From positions 55,684,746 through 55,748,745 of the forward strand of contig CM068385.1 in the NCBI GenBank assembly GCA_034770075.1: DNA of 64,000 nt, given 5' to 3'. This document shows positions 35,491-46,740 of this stretch, piece by piece. The stretch comes from Aralia elata (Eukaryota > Streptophyta > Magnoliopsida > Apiales > Araliaceae). Below the pieces are notes generated by a model. That model saw only the letters and a program-made list of their open reading frames with translations. It did no database searches and was not told the DNA's origin. Position 1 is the stretch's first letter. The number at the start of each line of letters is the position of its first letter. The translations under genes and the position numbers were made by a program.

Positions 35491-38400
35491 GTGACCGGCG
35501 ACGATACCCGACCCCGACGAGACGATCGACCGGCGACGATAACCGGCGATTACGAGATGGGCGACCGGCGACGATACCCGGCCCCGACGAGACGATCGAC
35601 CGGCGACGATAACCGGCGATTACGAGATGGGTGACCGGCGACGAAACCCGGCCCCGACGAGACAATCGACCGGCGACGATAACCGGCGATTACGAGATGG
35701 ATGACCGGCGACGAGAATTGGCTCCGACAAGACAACCAACCGGTGACGATACCCGGGGGTTACGAGATGGGTGACCGGCGACGAAACCCGGCCCCGACGA
35801 GATAATCGACCGGCGACGATAACCGGCTGTCGACGCCGGGTTCTCGCTTTCTCGTCTCCTTAGTCTTTTCCAATTTTAGCCTTTTGATTTAGATGACGTT
35901 TGGAAAAGGTCGGCATTGATGTCGACGGGGTTTTGAAAGATTGCGTTTTATGATGAGCCAATTAACCAGAGTCGCCAGTTGGTATATTTGAAATGGATGT
36001 ACCAACTCATCCGAGTTTTCGTTTTTTTTATAAATCGCTGGCTCATGTATGACTCCGAATTAATTGGTCTGCGAATCGAGATTCATGGAGTTCGGGGGCT
36101 TGTTTAAGTGAGGGGAAGGTGTTAGGCATCCCTCGACTTCCGTGAAATACGGTTACCGCAATCTTAATGCTTTCCTATCCTTTAATTCATGAATATGTGT
36201 ATGTAGGTGCGCGCGTGTGTGTGTGTGTGCCTATGTGAATGTTGTGGTGAGTTTGTATGAAAGAGTCATTTGGATTTTAGGGAAAATCGTGTTTTAATTT
36301 GAGTATGCTTCGGAATGTCTTTTCGGTATACCCGACGAGAAGGCTTTATTCTTTATGAGAAAGGTTTGATTTTTAATTATCAAAACTATGAGATTTTCGT
36401 TAAGTGTCGTTTTAACGAAACAAGAGTTTTAAACCTTCGTCAAAATAGGAATCGAGATCTATACATTGCTTTCATAAAATGATGGGCAATTTCTAGGATC
36501 TCCTTCACCCTATGCACAAAGATTTAATAAAACGTCAATTATTTATAAAATCATTTCGTGTGTTGTTTTGGAAAACGATTTTTCTTTAGCTTTCTCGTTA
36601 GATATGAATCGACATTTCATTAACATTTCTCAAATTTTAACCTCGTGATTCTAATATCCTACTTTGATTGATTTTATGAAAATCTTATCATTTAGCTTTG
36701 AAATCAATTTCGTGTCATAATTCAAATCGAACATAAACACGCGTCGGGCTATTCATGGGCATGTAAGCCATCAAAATATCCCCGAACGCCAACAATCACA
36801 AATTTCACTATTTCGGGGCCTTAAGCACGATTCTCGCCTTCTTAGCGTCGTTTTAAGGCCCAACGATTACATATTTACAATGAGAACTACGTCATCTCTA
36901 CTTCTTACACCAAGATATGTCCATCATCGGATTGGGACCCCGGGGTCGCTTTCCTAGGCTCACAACCAAGTATCCACAAACAATCGGATATTACAAGAAA
37001 ATAAACCAACCCGGATAATCTAACAATACCAAGGCATCCTAAAACAACGATTTAAAGGAATTGATACCAAACATAACACCTTAAAACAAACAAAGAAATT
37101 AATGAACGAATATCATCGGGTTATTAGGAAGAGTTTCATTCCGATGGAAACTTCACTCACAATCCCTAATTCATTGTTCAATCAATAAATTACATGAAAA
37201 ATTACATCTAATTTGATCAAATGATATGATAGAAATTGATACCACAAAAGAGATTTCACCTTGCAATTGATATCCAAATGGATGTAAACTTGATGTATTT
37301 GAATTGAATAAGGAGTGTATTGATACAATCAAAATCAAAAGAATTGAACTCTCTCCTTTTTTCTCTCTTTTCTTCCTATTTGATTGCAAAATTTCCCTCT
37401 TTTTCCTCTCAATTTCCGATCTTTTGCTGCTGTTTTCCGCTGGAATTCTTCCTCTTTCCCAAAATTCGCTGAACCTCCTGTATGCTGCCCGAAGCGGCTT
37501 AAATAGGCTGGCCAGAGCCAGCCGCAGATCTATCTGCGGCTGGCCGCAGATAGATCTGCGGCTGGCCAGCTGGCACGCCTCCCATCGCACTCAGCTGGTA
37601 GTGCTGATTTCCCGGTTTTCGTGCTGGCGCACCCACTTGGCCGCAGATCTATCCGCGGCTGGCGGGCTTGACTTTCTCGATTTTCGTGCCACGCCTCGAT
37701 TTTCGTACCGCAACGTCGGTTTTCGCTGACAGGCTCGTATTCCGCAGTCCGGGAATTTCCGGGAGACGTGCCACCTCATTCGGAAGTGCCTGCCTTGGAC
37801 GGTCATGCTGTCACGTCGACTTGGGCTGCCCAAATCATTGCGGCGGTGCCGGGCGCTCGCCCTTGTGCCCGCTCCTTTGCTTCCGCAAGCCGGTTCAATT
37901 GTCGATTTCGCCCTCCTGTCATGGTTAGTAGAAGGAAACGCAAAATTTGGGTGTCTACACCGGCGATTACGAGTTGGATGACCGGCGACAAAAACCGGCT
38001 CCGACAAGACAACAACCGGCGACGATACCCGGGGGTTACGAGATGGGTGACCGGCGACGAAACCCGGCCCCGACGAGACAATCGACCGGCGACGATAACC
38101 GGCGATTACCAGATGGATGACCGGCGATGAAAACCGGCTCCGACAAGACAACCAGCCGGCGACGATACCCGGGGGTTACGAGATGGGTGACCGGCGACGA
38201 AACCCCGCCCCGACGAGACAATCGACCGGCGACGATAACCGGCGATTACGAGATAGATGACCGGCGACGAAAACCGGCTCCGACAAGACAACCAACCGGC
38301 GACGATACCCGGGGGTTACGAGATGGGTGAACGGCGACGAAACCCGGCCCCGACGAGACAATCGACCGGCGACGATAACCGGTGATTACGAGATGGATGA

Positions 38401-39130
38401 CCGGCGACGAAAACCGGCTCCGACAAGATAACCAACCGGCGACGATACCCGGGGGTTACGAGATGGGTGACCGGCGACGATACCCGGCCCCGACGAGACA
38501 ATCGACCGGCGACGATAACCGGCGATTACCAGATGGATGACCGGCGACGAAAACCGGCTCCGACAAGACAACCAGCCGGCGACGATACCTGGGGGTTACG
38601 AGATGGGTGACCGGCGACGAAACCCGGCCCCGACGAGACAATCGACCGGCGACGATAACCAGCGATTACCAGATGGATGACCGGCGACGAAAACCGGCTC
38701 CGACAAGACAACCAACCGGCGACGATACCCGGGGGTTACGAGATGGGTGACCGGCGACGAAACCCGGCCCCAACGAGACAATCGACCGGCGACGATAACC
38801 GATGATTACGAGATGGATGACCGACGACGAAAACCGGCTCCGACAAGATAACCAACCGGCGACGATACCCGGGGGTTACGAGATGGGTGACCGACGACGA
38901 TACCCGGCCCCGACGAGACGATCGACCGGCGACGATAACCGGCGATTATAAGATGGGTGACCGGCGACGATACCCGGCCCCGACGAGACGATCGACCGGC
39001 GACGATACCCGACGACCACGAGATGGGTGACCGGCGATGATACCCGGCCCCGACGAGACAATCGACCGGCGACGATAACCGGCGATTACGAGATGGGTGA
39101 CCGGCGACGAAACCCGGCCCCGACAAGACG
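35491..39130. repeat. 70-bp/140-bp CG-rich satellite array in the Tat 3' region
   Basis: Two blocks, 35491-35827 and 37960-39130, split by a solo LTR; about 22 monomers in all. The monomer is 70 bp with the core GGTGACCGGCGACGA...CCGACGAGACAATCGACC. Two types alternate: A (GATGGGTG..., CCCGGCCCCGACGAG, AACCGGCGATTACGA) and B (GATGGATG..., ACCGGCTCCGACAAG, ATACCCGGGGGTTACGA). Array edges are A only; the centre is a regular AB dimer of 140 bp (for example 38041 and 38181 repeat exactly in phase). Many 61-codon ORFs arise from the repeat and are not genes. Tandem repeats in the 3' UTR of Tat/Ogre elements are a known seed of plant satellites. Confidence 0.93.
35828..37959 (-). mobile_element. 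Solo LTR of the same Tat family, TSD CCGGC
   Basis: The plus strand starts TGTCGACGCC and ends GGGTGTCTACA. CCGGC flanks both sides (35823-35827 and 37960-37964), a perfect target duplication inside the satellite. In minus sense it begins TGTAGACACCCAAATTTTGCG in two blocks, like the 3' LTR at 39320. It therefore shows the full LTR length of this family, 2132 bp. It carries three 20-bp GCCGCAGATC-type palindromes (37521, 37543, 37640), a short (GT)n run and no coding domain. Confidence 0.92.
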
Positions 39131-39306
39131 ATCATCCGCATTGACACCCTTTTTGCGAATATTTTGCATCCATTGCATCTTACGTTGCATCATAAGTCAT
39201 ATGTGTTGCATCACGTATGTATTGTCATCCTTGTGCACTGTCATTCATGCGTCGAGTGTCTATTCTTTATCCTGTTCATTTCATTTAAACATTGCATAAA
39301 CATGAT
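39131..39306 (+). other. TTGCATC-rich spacer before the PPT
   Basis: Five or more TTGCATC/TGCATC motifs in about 130 bp. Such GCAT-rich spacers precede the PPT in Tat elements. No gene. Confidence 0.6.
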
Positions 39307-39319
39307 AAAGAGGGGCAGC
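39307..39319 (+). promoter_or_regulatory. Polypurine tract of the Tat element
   Basis: AAAGAGGGGCAGC directly precedes TGTAGACACCC, the LTR start, and fixes the plus orientation of the element. Confidence 0.88.
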
Positions 39320-39728
39320 TGTAGACACCCAATTTTTGCGTTCCCTATACTAACCGTGACAGGAGGGCATAATCGTCAATTGAACCGGCTCACGGGAGCG
39401 AAGGAATGGGCACAAGTGCGAACGCTGAAACATCACCGCAATGATTGGCGACCAAAGCTGAAGTGACAATAAGGCCGTCCGAAACAAGCATTCCCGAATG
39501 AGATGGCACATCTCCCGGAAATTCCCGGACTGCCAAATACGAGCTTGTCAGAAAAAAACCGACGTTACGGCATGAAAATTGAGGCGTGGCACGAAAATCG
39601 AGAAAGTCAAACCATCCAGCCGCGGATTGATCTGCGGCCAATGAGTGCACCTTTTGAAAACATGGAACTCGAAACACGGAACTCGAAATCAGGTGAGTGG
39701 AAGGCAGGCGGCCAGCCAGCCTATTGCC
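39320..39728 (+). repeat. Partial 3' LTR of the Tat element
   Basis: The first 409 bp match the minus-oriented solo LTR at 37959 downwards, including TGAGGCGTGGCACGAAAATC and a diverged palindrome (39619-39638). It is cut by copia LTR A5 near 39729; the junction may be a few bases off. Confidence 0.88.
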
Positions 39729-41428
39729 CAATTAACGATATAAACGAAAGAGAAAGAGAATAAGAATTATACCCTCGTAGAACAAAGCTTCCTCGGGTAC
39801 AAGTTCAACTCCTAGTCCTTCGTGTTCTCCTCGAATGCTACGGTGTGATTCCTTCCTTTGATCAACGTTAGCCACCCAAGTGTTTGGCCTCTAGAGGTGA
39901 TCCACCAAGGAAGAACAAGTATTCAAGAAGTTGGGTATTTGGCAAAACCCTAGTTTCTATCTCTATAGAAATTGCTCTCCATAATCTAATGCAAGAGTGT
40001 GTAACCCTAATCTATGATAAGACCTTTCTTATTTATAGATGTAGGAATAACCCTTCCCTAAACTATTTAGGATTTAGGGTTTGTATTATAATTAAACTCC
40101 TTTAATTAATAATGCTCCTAATCCAATTAGGAATCCATGGGAGAGTACTTCTATTAATTAATTCCCAATCCCTATTAGGAATTAAATAATAGTAAAAGTA
40201 ATAATAATAATAAGACTCCTCTTATTAATTTATATTTAATATTTCCAAAATATTAAATAATAAATATTAAGCTATTTAATTTATTCTATCTCCATAGACT
40301 AAATTAAATACACTTAACTTATTATTACAATTATGCCATTTACTTTTTAAATAAATATTTCCCTTTTGCGGTGTGACCCTTTAGGTTCTCCATATTAAAC
40401 CGGTTGTGAATAAATCAATTAGAACAATTCTAATCTTATTTAAATAAATAAATTAAACTATTTAATTCATTTAAATAAATAACATTTATTCTATAATAAG
40501 GGTAAGCCCCCTTAGCGATCAACGACTTTCCAGATAATATAGATTTCAACATTAATCACAAAAGAACCTTTGAGTAGATAGTTACCGTACAATTCAATCC
40601 TTCTACCATACAATGTCCCAATTAAATATAAGACATGGATTTACTGTCAAGTCTTATTTTATTTAATTATATGTATTTCGATTCCCAAATGCATAACTCT
40701 AAATAACGCAAATTAGAAACTCCTTTCTAATTTCATTCTGCCTTGGCCAAGGACTACTGAGTTATCATTTATCGAATCACATAGGACAATCACATCTTTT
40801 ACTAGATGAGGTAGATTCTTTGTTGATCATTCACCTATCTCTATGTACAACTAATTATACCCAATCATACCCTTTGATATACCCACAAGGTCTTAAGGGA
40901 CATGTCAAAGTATAACTCATCATACACAAGATACTATGATGATCTCAAGTCCAAGGATCACTTGTACTACTACCACTAGAGGAATTCCTATTGACAGGCG
41001 AGTAAAACTCCATTAGGTATTCCTTAGCGAGTCACGTTCAGTGAACTTATTCTCTAATAAGCACCTACATACTTGCTTTAGTGTCTCCACACAAATGATT
41101 ATGAGATCAATCATCCTCTTCCTAAGAGCAAGCAACGTATGTACTAATCTATCCAGATTCACTAATCCCCAATTTAGTAATCCAATGATTAGGAACAATT
41201 TTAGTTTATGAGCTATCTTGAATTTAGATCTCATTAGCATGATCACCATCATGATTCTAAAAGCATTGCTCAAAACTATGGGTTTATCACATTTAATATA
41301 ACAGCACTGTGTAGATAATATAAAATGCCTTTTAAGAAAATCAATTCCTTTATTAATAAATGAATAAGATTACAAAGTATATGCTACATCATATCAAATA
41401 TGATTGGCTTGTGTGCATACTACTTTCA
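39729..41428 (-). repeat. Copia LTR copy A5, minus orientation, lacking its last ~120 bp
   Basis: Ends on the plus strand with GCATACTACTTTCA, the inverted LTR start, and extends to LTR position about 1713. The terminal TATACAAACCTAACA segment is absent where it meets the Tat LTR. A4 and A5 share about 970 bp at near identity. Bases after 41428 (CATAC) do not match those before 23062 (CGTGG), so the pair shows no target duplication. Confidence 0.87.
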
Positions 41429-41558
41429 CATACGAACTACCTCGCACGAGCTGAGGTTAATACAAACTCTAGTAAATCGAAAGTAGTACCAATATCACTG
41501 CTCAAGGCATAACTACCCACCTCCAACTATCCTCTAAGGGACACAAGGTGAATACAAC

Positions 41559-41921
41559 TCAACGCTTGCTCTCGCTACTGGGGGGCAGATCCATCCATTT
41601 GGCGTCGAACTGCATAAAGGCGGTGTCTAAGGCTCGCTCCAAATCATATATCTCCACATCTTTAGCTTTCACCTCATCCCTCAACTGTCCTAACTGTAGC
41701 TCTCTCTGCTGCAGCGTCCCCCACAACTCGGCTAACTCAGCCTGGGCCTGGTAAGCAGCGTCCTTGTACTGCTGCTCAGTAATCTGGAGGGTGTGGTTCT
41801 GCACCTCTAGTTGTTTAGCCCTAACCTCTAGCTCGGCGTTCCTCGACAGCAAATCTCCTATCACATCAGGCTCTATGGGCTCCTGGTTCACTGGACAGCT
41901 ATCCTAACTCTCGTCCGACAT
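41559..41921 (-). pseudogene. Orphan coiled-coil ORF downstream of a chromovirus-type 5' LTR
   Basis: The ATG at 41921 is followed after four residues by a stop (MSDES, TAG). From 41891 the frame is open for 110 codons, rich in E, Q, L and K with heptad-like spacing (LLSRNAELEVRAKQLEVQ, LGQLRDEVKAKDVEIYDLE). It lies about 190 bp inside the element from the PBS, where gag should start, so it may be the N-terminal coiled coil of a Gag. I recognise no family. The element is cut at 41429 by copia LTR A5. Confidence 0.5.
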
Positions 41922-42113
41922 CCTACAAACACCACACAAATAAATCAACATCAGTACCACAATAAAATATATTCATTGATGAAATGAAATGATATTTTAT
42001 TCGTTACAACTAGAACTCTATGAATCTCCCCAACCCATCACCTACATACTCTATGTGAGTTTTCTACTAAGGATATATCCTAGGTTTCTCGTTCCTAACG
42101 TTTATAACCTACA

Positions 42114-42125
42114 GCTCTGATACCA
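42114..42125 (-). promoter_or_regulatory. PBS (TGGTATCAGAGC) of the chromovirus-type element
   Basis: The minus strand reads TGGTATCAGAGC, three bases inside the LTR end; initiator tRNA-Met type. It sets the direction of the 42129-45796 LTR. Confidence 0.88.
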
Positions 42126-42128
42126 ACC

Positions 42129-45100
42129 TGTGACACCCCCAAATCCGGGTTTCCTAACCTCGAATTCGGTGTTCACGATACTCAACAACAAACATACTTT
42201 CTAACTAATGCGGAATAATAAACATACATTGTTTATCGAAATAGTAATAAAATCTTACCATCATGGTCCCAAGGTCCTTTAACCTTAACTTAAAACATAC
42301 CCTTAATACAATAAGAGTTCACATAGCCAAATAACATTTAAGATAAACTAGTACATAAGCCATATCAGGCAACTACTCTTGCACCTTCCCTTTTCCTTTG
42401 TCCCCCTTAGACATTTCTGCCTTGGCTGAAATGAAGATCATGATATAGCAAGGGTAAGCAACTAGTTTGCTTAGCAAGTTTATACACAAGGGAGATATAT
42501 CATGATTAGAAGAAATTTTCGCTTTCAATGTTCAATAACAGTATAAGAGTGTGAAGAAACATGAATTAATAATCAACAGTTGAATATTCGAATACTTGAA
42601 TGACAGTTACTGAGTGGTTGAAAATAACCATAGACATTTGCCAAGGTTCTCAGCATTTAAACTGGACCTCTTAATATGTTTTGGTAATCAAGGGGATCAA
42701 CCTTTCATACCCCGTGATTTATGCATAAACACTTAATAAACCAGCATTGATATCATGCCTTAATCAAATTTATCCTTTTCTCAGCCAAGAGTTCTTACCA
42801 TAACAATTTAATAAGAACAGCTTTTAAAATACCTTTGATTCAACAAATTTAGACATGATTGATCTAGCTGATACAAATAGCATAGATCTATCTCATAAAC
42901 AGTTCATGCTTGAAAGAACTTTAATCTAATTCACAGTTCAATAACAATAGAATAGGAATTCAATTGCACAAGGTGCGAATCTCAATAACCAATATAGATG
43001 TGAATAATCAACAATAATTATTCACTAACATGCTTCGAAAATAATAACTCGAGTTTGATTTAGGGAACTTGCCTGTCTGCTCAGCTACAATAATTCTAGC
43101 TTTAACTAATTGGCCTTGAAGAACCTAACATTGATAACGTCGATCTATCAATTAGTACCGCGTAGTTGTATATCGACACGCTTACTTATGCTATTTATTT
43201 AACAATTAAGCAACTTACATAGCACACATAAGCAAATAAATAAACTATCGTAACTCCTATAAGACACTTAATTGATTTCTAGGTTGATGGTTTAATTAAT
43301 TCACCATGTATCCCTTAAGTAATAAACACTTATTAAACCCTTAAACAATTAATTATAATTGTTTAATTAATTAACATTACTTTTTCTTAAGTAATATTCA
43401 ATTATTAACCCTTAAACAATTTATTATAATTGTTTAGTTAATGTGTTATTTAAAATCTCCTTATTTTATCAACTTTATCTTTATTTAATTACTATTTAAT
43501 ATTTGTTAAACAGTAATTAATTAATTATCTTTAGTCTTTAATAATAGTACTTAATAACTAATTATATTTACTTATTATTTAATTATTAATTAAATAATAA
43601 TCGAATAATTACTTTTAATCGTCTTTAATTATTATTTAAGATCAAATAATAATTAACTAGGTTTATTTATTATTTAAAGTTAATCAAATAATTAGTAATG
43701 AACTTATCTTTAGTTATAATAAATAACTACTTAGGTTTATTTATTATTTAAAGTTAATTAAATAATAAATAATTAATGAATTATCTTTAGTTATTATTTA
43801 ATAATAAATAACTAATTAGGTTTTATTTATTATTTAAAGTTAATTAAATAATAAATAATTAATTTACAACTCTTAATTATCCTTAATCATTGTTTAAAAT
43901 AAATAAACATTAATTAATTTATTATATATGAAAAATATAATAGCATATCCCAGAATTAAATTCTACAAGGCTCTTATTTTATTTATTATTATTTATAAAT
44001 AATAATAATGATAATAAGGTTTTTAAGTATTTAAATTTAATTAAAAATAAATCTTGATGGCAAATCTGTAAATAAAGCGAAGTTTGGGCGGAGGGCATAG
44101 CCGTAATTTTCGCCTGCTCGCCTGTCCGCGCATTGCGCGTGGGTTTTCCCTGCTGGGCCAAAACGGCGCCGTTTGGCTGCCACTGAACCAAATGATATGC
44201 TGGCCAAACAATAGATACCCACAGTGCAGACAGTTCATTCGAAACAGTACTGGCCTATTTTCACTGTAAAAACCAAATTACCAGAACCTTAGGGTTCTTT
44301 AATAAACAGAGGTTTAAACCCAATAATCACAATACCAGATTTCTTAATCCAATGAACCAACACAATACAATACAATTCAATGCATAATGTAACCAACACA
44401 ATCGGCTGTTAGAACCTTTAAGGTTCATCAACAAAATTTCCCAACAAAGACTTAAGCAACAACACCATTCAAATACAGAAGAAAATTTTTCAAAGAAACC
44501 AAAACCCACAAAAATCGGCAGCACAGGTCGAAGTGCAGAAGAAGGAAAATCTATACAAAACCTAAACACAAAAAAAGAAACTAACACAGTAGCTCAAATA
44601 TCCCATTGTTATACCTTGCGTTGCAACTCTTCTCCTCCTGCCGAAATAAGTGACTAAGCTGGGCGTTTACAGCGCGCTCTCCTCCCCTGCTCCCTCTCTA
44701 TTTCAATCAGCAAAAATATTTTTTTTTGGGCTCAATTTATAGGAAATTGATTACTCAATAAACCGGACATTACCCTAACTGATTCCTCAAAACCCAACGG
44801 TAGGAGGGAGTGGCTGTCGTGTCAATTCCCATCCAAACCAACCATGAAAATCGTCGGCAAGCCTCGAGCCGCGTGCTTCCATCCGTCAGTCGCCGGTCAC
44901 CTTGAATCCTCCGGTCCGTTTGGTTGTTTCTCGGTCGCCCGTGACGCAACCCGCTTCGCCCGCTGGTCAATCCTTTGTAGCCGCCGGTCGGCGCTTATTC
45001 TTCAACCCCACCGGTCGATTTCTCGCGTCAATCGCGCCGTCCTCCTCCCCTGTCCCGTCCGATTGAATTAGTAGCCCTAGCGCCCCTACCTCTGTTGCTC

Positions 45101-45796
45101 GGCTGCTTGATTAGAGAGGCTAGGCTTTGGATCCCCTGAGGTTTTGATTTGATCGATTATCTGAGTTGAGGGGTTTGATTTCCTTAGATCGGTTATCCCC
45201 AAATTAAGCTACCGTTAGACTTAATCAGGTAGAAATGGATCCGACCCGTTGTCCTTGTCCAACCCGATTGGATTAAGGATTGGGCTCAACCCACTGGTTG
45301 GGTCGGCCAAAAGAATGGGAATCAGCCCAATTGGAAATAAAAAAAAAGAATGGTTTCGGCCCAATCCGGAAATAACATAGAAAGAAGAAAATGGGTCCAA
45401 CTAACAAAATAAAAAATGGGCCACTCCAATTAAGAGAAAAATGACCCAATTAAATTAACCACCTTGCTTTTAATTTAAATACTAAACCATTTAATTAATT
45501 ATTTTAAAATATTTATCTTAACCATAATTCTCTAGTCGAATTTATTTAACCCGATAATGATAAAATTATTTATTTAATTTCCCCAATTTTCTTGCCAATC
45601 AATTGCTAGGGTTAACTCATTAGTTTATTCAACTACTAGTGAGCCCCTTTAATGCAACGAAAATCATTGGGACATACCTTTATATAATTAAATAATAATA
45701 CCTACATGGATCCAATTAAATTCGTAGAATTAAATAAAACGAATTTCATATATTAAAATAATTCAACGCAATGTTTAGAAATTCCTGGGCATTACA
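42129..45796 (-). repeat. 3.7-kb 5' LTR, chromovirus type
   Basis: The plus strand starts TGTGACACCCCC and ends GGGCATTACA. Next to the PBS it is a true 5' LTR in minus sense. A TATA-like CTATAAATTG (minus) lies near 44735-44742. AT-rich direct repeats of about 85 bp lie at 43650-43870. A palindrome AAACGGCGCCGTTT is at 44161-44174, and a CG-rich stretch at 44830-45060. No coding domain. The landmarks shared with 8048-12035 suggest the same broad family. Confidence 0.85.
43650..43870. repeat. AT-rich tandem repeats in the 42129-45796 LTR
   Basis: Two to three units containing GGTTTATTTATTATTTAAAG and TTATCTTTAGTTAT, without coding potential. Confidence 0.65.
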
Positions 45797-45827
45797 GTCT
45801 TCATCCAGTTTCTTCAATAGCATAAAA

Positions 45828-45899
45828 TGTTCGTTTATATTGAGAATGTTACATCCTTTCATGCCTTACGTGACTGAAGAACTGTGGCAGTTTAGATAG
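45828..45899 (+). pseudogene. Valyl-tRNA synthetase exon fragment
   Basis: The plus strand encodes LRMLHPFMPYVTEELWQ (45840-45890) and then stops at 45897-45899. This block is the conserved start of the anticodon-binding domain of class Ia synthetases; the LHPFMPxVTEELWQ form is typical of ValRS. Upstream, from 45797, similarity fades, either through decay or an intron. It sits between a chromovirus LTR and CACTA-like subterminal repeats, so it may have been captured by that transposon. It is too short to act. Confidence 0.75.
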
Positions 45900-46049
45900 T
45901 TGATTGTAAAGATGATGAATGATCATGTACCAGATGATTTTATTTAATTAATAATATTTGAGTTTTTTTTATACTTTTGTCATAATTTGTTATGGGGTCA
46001 TTGAGTCACGATTTATTTTGTTTGTAAAAAAATTTCGACATTCTTTACA

Positions 46050-46740
46050 TATCAAAAAAGACAATATTTATATCGTTGCAAATCATAACAACTTTTGTTG
46101 CACATATAAAGCAAAGGGCAATGTATAGTTTCGTTGCTAATCGATAATAACTTTCGCTGCTCTTGAAAACTAATTAGCATCGAACATTATCATTGCTAAT
46201 TGATCATAATTATCCATAACAAGACCAAAAACAACGAATAATCTCGTTGCAAAATAATATATGATTGATATATTTTGCACATTTAGTAACGAACATCGTT
46301 GCCAAAAAGTATACAATTAGCAACGAAAACCAATTAAGGCGACAATTTTTATACTGTTCAACAACGACAAACATCGTTGGCAAAAGTGTCTCAACCGCAA
46401 CGAAATTTCATCTTCGTTGACAAAAAAAGGTTATTTTCGTTGCCAATTAGAAGAATTTTGCAACGAAAATTGCATTTTAGTAACAATTTCTTCATAAATT
46501 TGCAACAATACATTTCGTTGCTAAATGATCATTGCTTTTACATGAAAACCAACTTTCGTTGCGAAATATCTCACTTTTTGCAACGATCAAAATAATTTCG
46601 TTGCTAGACAATTAGCAACGCTCATTGCGCAACGGATGGTCCAACGATCGAAAAATCGTTGCAAATGACATTTAGCAACGAAATTTCATATTTTTAGCAA
46701 CGAAAACTGGTTGTTGCTGAATCGCCATTTTTTTGTAGTG
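46050..46740 (-). mobile_element. CACTA-type transposon terminus with GCAACGA subterminal repeats
   Basis: In minus sense the right end reads CACTACAAAAAAATGGCGAT, the CACTA terminal type. The inner 690 bp hold more than twenty GCAACGA/TCGTTGC motifs in both orientations, as expected for transposase-binding subterminal repeats. The opposite terminus is not visible. Copia LTR A6 abuts at 46741. Confidence 0.75.

Larger units (their letters stand above)
24148..39728 (+). mobile_element. Tat/Ogre-type Ty3/gypsy element, truncated at both ends
   Basis: The 5' LTR, PBS and gag N terminus are missing. Present in order are gag, protease plus G-patch, RT, RNase H, a second (archaeal-type) RNase H, integrase, a conserved 3' tail, two antisense genes, GC palindromes, a satellite array, a TTGCATC-rich spacer, PPT AAAGAGGGGCAGC and the first 409 bp of the 3' LTR (TGTAGACACCC...). 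The second RNase H and the long 3' region with antisense ORFs and tandem repeats are hallmarks of the Tat lineage. Truncated copia LTRs A4 and A5 bracket it. Confidence 0.9.

Noticed and set aside
35491..39130. CRISPR-like array
   Set aside because: The units are contiguous 70-bp tandem monomers without unique spacers, in a plant retroelement.
37591..39147. Ladder of 61- to 186-codon ORFs with MSRRGRVSSP-like starts
   Set aside because: They are six-frame readings of the 70-bp satellite, shifted by 70 bases each; the unit is not a multiple of three and no protein family is seen.
42114..42125. tRNA gene from TGGTATCAGAGC-type sites
   Set aside because: These are primer-binding sites next to LTRs; no cloverleaf surrounds them.
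44844..45071. CG-rich 75-codon ORF in the 3.7-kb LTR
   Set aside because: No domain, no homologous frame in related LTRs; probably a CG-rich LTR segment.
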